Positions 7,019-9,038 of a stretch of 9,038 nucleotides of DNA are shown here, in pieces. The notes under the pieces are model-generated. The model made no database searches, was not told the origin of the DNA, and worked only from the letters and a program-made list of their open reading frames with translations. A program made the position numbers and the translations under genes. Numbering within the stretch: the stretch's first letter is position 1; every line of letters begins with the position of its first letter. This DNA comes from an uncultured Christensenella sp. (GTDB lineage: Bacteria > Bacillota > Clostridia > Christensenellales > UBA3700), in contig CAJTNW010000005.1 in the NCBI GenBank assembly GCA_910577795.1, forward strand, positions 29,110 to 38,147, given 5' to 3'.

Positions 7019-8884
7019 TTATTTACATTTAAAAAACATAACACAATTTGGTTCTATTTCCAGTGTAATGTAGTAATCACATCCGTGTTTGTTACCTTTT
7101 TTTGCTTTATATGATTTATTTTTAATTTTATGACCGCCAAACTTTTCAAGCGAACTATCAAGTTTAACACTATAACTACCTGCTTTAGGTACACCCATAT
7201 CATATTTTTCTCGTTTAACTGGTGAAAAATTAACTAAAACCACAGTAAATTCACCATCTTTTGCGTACCTTACAAATGAAACAATATTTTGTTCCCTATC
7301 GTCTACAACAAGCCACTTAAATCCGTCATAACTGCAGTCTTGTTCATACATTTCCTTATTATCAAGATAATAATTATTTAATGCCTTTACAAAACTTTGA
7401 AGCATACGATGCTTATCATAATCAAGTAATAACCAGTCAAGCCCTTGTTTATAATTCCATTCAATAAATTGTCCAAATTCATTACCCATAAATGATAATT
7501 TTTTACCAGGATGACCTATCATATAACCATAAAATGCTTTTAATTCTTCAAACTTATCATCATAGTATAATGGCATCTTGCCTATCATACTACATTTTCC
7601 GTGAACTACCTCGTCATGAGATAATGGCAAAATATAATTTTCGGAATAAGCATAAGTAATAGAAAAAGTAACTTTATTATGATTATCTTTTCTAAAAAAC
7701 GGGTCAAGCGAAACATAACTCAACATATCATTCATCCAACCCATATTCCACTTATAATTAAAGCCTAATCCACCATCTTCAGTAGGTTTTGTTACCATTG
7801 GAAAAGCAGTAGATTCTTCCGCTATCATTAAAGCACCTTTATGCTCTGTCAAACAAGTTTTGTTTAATTCCTTCAAAAAGTCTATTGCCTCTAAATTATA
7901 GTTACCACCAAAGCAATTAGGTCTCCATTCACCATTTTTTCTACCATAATCAAGGTACAACATACTTGCAACCGCATCCACTCTAATACCATCAATATGA
8001 TATTCCCCTAGCCAATACATTGCAGAAGATATTAAAAATGATTTAACTTCGTTTTTGCTATAGTCAAATATTCTTGTTCCCCATTCTTTATGTTCACATT
8101 TTAATTCATCTTGATACTCATAAAGTCTGCTACCATCAAATTCCATCAAACCATGTTCATCTTTAGGGAAATGAGCAACTACCCAGTCCAAAATAACACC
8201 TATGCCTTCCTTATGACATTTATCAATAAAGTACATAAAGTCTTTTGGAATACCATATCTTGAAGTTGGTGCAAAAAATCCTGTTACTTGATATCCCCAA
8301 GAACCATCAAATGGATATTCTGTCATAGGCAAAATCTCAATATGAGTATAACCCATTTTTTTAACATAAGGTATTAACTCTTTTGCCATATCCTTATAAC
8401 TATAATAATTGCCGTCAGGATATTGTTTCCAAGACCCAAAGTGCAACTCATAAATATTCATAGGTGACTCAAAAGAATTAGTATTATCATGTTTTTCTAT
8501 CCATTCATCATCTGTCCAGTTAAATTTATCTAATTCATAAACTTTAGATGCGTTTTGAGGTGCTGTTTCTGCATGAATTGCATAAGGGTCACACTTTAAC
8601 ACCTTACTGCCATCTTTTTTGAATATACATAACTTATAAGCATCAAACATTTTAGGTTTTTGAGTAACACATTCCCAAATACCATCAGATATTAATTCAA
8701 ACTTATCTTCTCCAGTTTGCCAATGATTAAAATCACCTACCAAATGTACTGCTCTTGCATTAGGTGCCCATACACGGAACACCCAATTTTTTCCTTCTTT
8801 ATGAGGGCTGAAAAATTTGTATGACTGATAATTCTTGCCTTCATGATATAAATAAATCGGCAAATCGTTTTGCGTGTTATTCAT
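7019..8884 (-). CDS. glgB: 1,4-alpha-glucan branching enzyme
   Basis: Glycogen branching enzyme (glycoside hydrolase family 13) that cuts alpha-1,4 chains and re-attaches them by alpha-1,6 links. The 621 residues comprise an N-terminal CBM48-type beta domain (about 30-115; VFRVWAPNARAVHLVGDFN), the catalytic barrel (about 145-500) and a C-terminal beta domain. Catalytic residues are visible: nucleophile Asp303 in GIRVDAV, acid/base Glu356 in IAEES and transition-state stabiliser Asp424 in LSHDEVVH. It is shorter than the 728-residue E. coli enzyme because the extra N1 domain is missing, which is common in Firmicutes. Region I reads DWVVAHF, with Val where many branching enzymes have Pro; the Asp and His are kept. 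It is the first gene of the operon, with AAGGGGGG three bases before the ATG and a promoter about 35 bases upstream. Confidence 0.97.
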   Translation of the reverse strand: MNNTQNDLPIYLYHEGKNYQSYKFFSPHKEGKNWVFRVWAPNARAVHLVGDFNHWQTGEDKFELISDGIWECVTQKPKMFDAYKLCIFKKDGSKVLKCDPYAIHAETAPQNASKVYELDKFNWTDDEWIEKHDNTNSFESPMNIYELHFGSWKQYPDGNYYSYKDMAKELIPYVKKMGYTHIEILPMTEYPFDGSWGYQVTGFFAPTSRYGIPKDFMYFIDKCHKEGIGVILDWVVAHFPKDEHGLMEFDGSRLYEYQDELKCEHKEWGTRIFDYSKNEVKSFLISSAMYWLGEYHIDGIRVDAVASMLYLDYGRKNGEWRPNCFGGNYNLEAIDFLKELNKTCLTEHKGALMIAEESTAFPMVTKPTEDGGLGFNYKWNMGWMNDMLSYVSLDPFFRKDNHNKVTFSITYAYSENYILPLSHDEVVHGKCSMIGKMPLYYDDKFEELKAFYGYMIGHPGKKLSFMGNEFGQFIEWNYKQGLDWLLLDYDKHRMLQSFVKALNNYYLDNKEMYEQDCSYDGFKWLVVDDREQNIVSFVRYAKDGEFTVVLVNFSPVKREKYDMGVPKAGSYSVKLDSSLEKFGGHKIKNKSYKAKKGNKHGCDYYITLEIEPNCVMFFKCK

Positions 8885-8887
8885 ATA

Positions 8888-8895
8888 CCCCCCTT
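8888..8895 (-). promoter_or_regulatory. Unusual G-run ribosome binding site of glgB
   Basis: The minus strand reads AAGGGGGG followed by TAT and the ATG. The purine run can pair with anti-Shine-Dalgarno CCUCC through one G-U wobble. The gap to the start codon is short (three bases from the last G), which may lower initiation. glgD (GGGGGTG) and glgA (AGGGGGT) use similar G runs, while glgC and glgP have canonical AGGAG cores. Confidence 0.7.
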
Positions 8896-8918
8896 GTTGT
8901 CTGTATTTTTATAACTTA

Positions 8919-8947
8919 AGTTTAACACATTTTACCATATCCGTCAA
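8919..8947 (-). promoter_or_regulatory. Sigma-A-type promoter of the glg operon
   Basis: On the minus strand, TTGACG (8942-8947, five of six matches to consensus) is followed after 17 bases by TAAACT (8919-8924, four of six) preceded by TGT, an extended -10 element. A/T tracts just upstream (8950-8965) resemble an UP element. The start is predicted near 8912, giving a leader of about 28 bases, too short for a riboswitch. A 10-base palindrome AACTTAAGTT (8913-8922) overlaps the -10 box and the start region and could be an operator; that is speculative. Confidence 0.72.
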
Positions 8948-9038
8948 TACCAAATTTTTAAAATTGCATAAATATTTTGTTTTTATTCGTCGCATTATTT
9001 TATTTTTATTTATATTTATTAATTATAACCTGTATTTT
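8948..9038. other. A+T-rich upstream flank without a gene
   Basis: I see no open reading frame of note, RNA gene or catabolite-repression (cre) box here. A TATAAT-like hexamer exists on the minus strand at 9022-9027, but any -35 box would fall outside the window. Confidence 0.5.

Noticed and set aside
9022..9027. TATAAT hexamer on the minus strand upstream of glgB
   Set aside because: The -35 region would lie outside the window and a better-supported promoter exists at 8919-8947.

Overview
The window carries one complete glycogen metabolism locus on the minus strand, in the order glgB - glgC - glgD - glgA - glgP (read from high to low coordinates). The order matches the classical Firmicutes glgBCDAP operon. 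Base composition is strongly A+T-rich, Lys is mostly AAA and Thr mostly ACT/ACA, and a split GlgC/GlgD pyrophosphorylase pair is present. Together these point to a low-GC Firmicute, most likely an anaerobic Clostridia-type bacterium. The genus cannot be read from the sequence.

Layout: 8885-9038 is the upstream region, with a good sigma-A-type promoter. Four tightly packed synthesis genes follow: glgB (branching enzyme), glgC (catalytic ADP-glucose pyrophosphorylase), glgD (degenerate partner subunit, start codon overlapping the glgC stop) and glgA (glycogen synthase). A 292-base non-coding gap (2626-2917) separates glgA from glgP (glycogen phosphorylase). It contains a candidate second promoter, an 11-bp inverted repeat and a strand-specific hairpin just upstream of the glgP ribosome binding site. 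The window ends with a strong rho-independent terminator at 1-38.

How the genes work together: GlgC/GlgD makes ADP-glucose from glucose-1-phosphate and ATP. GlgA polymerises it into alpha-1,4-glucan, GlgB adds alpha-1,6 branches, and GlgP releases glucose-1-phosphate by phosphorolysis. No debranching enzyme is present in the window.

The core is ordinary, and I see no evidence of an entirely new system. The unusual parts are (i) long lysine/threonine/alanine-rich, probably disordered tails on two enzymes, about 106 residues at the N-terminus of GlgA and about 40 at the C-terminus of GlgP, sharing the motif PKTTTKK and an identical 23-base DNA segment; (ii) a well-formed hairpin in the glgP leader whose arm could alternatively pair with the Shine-Dalgarno sequence; and (iii) an Arg in place of the usual Lys of the KTGGL motif in GlgA.
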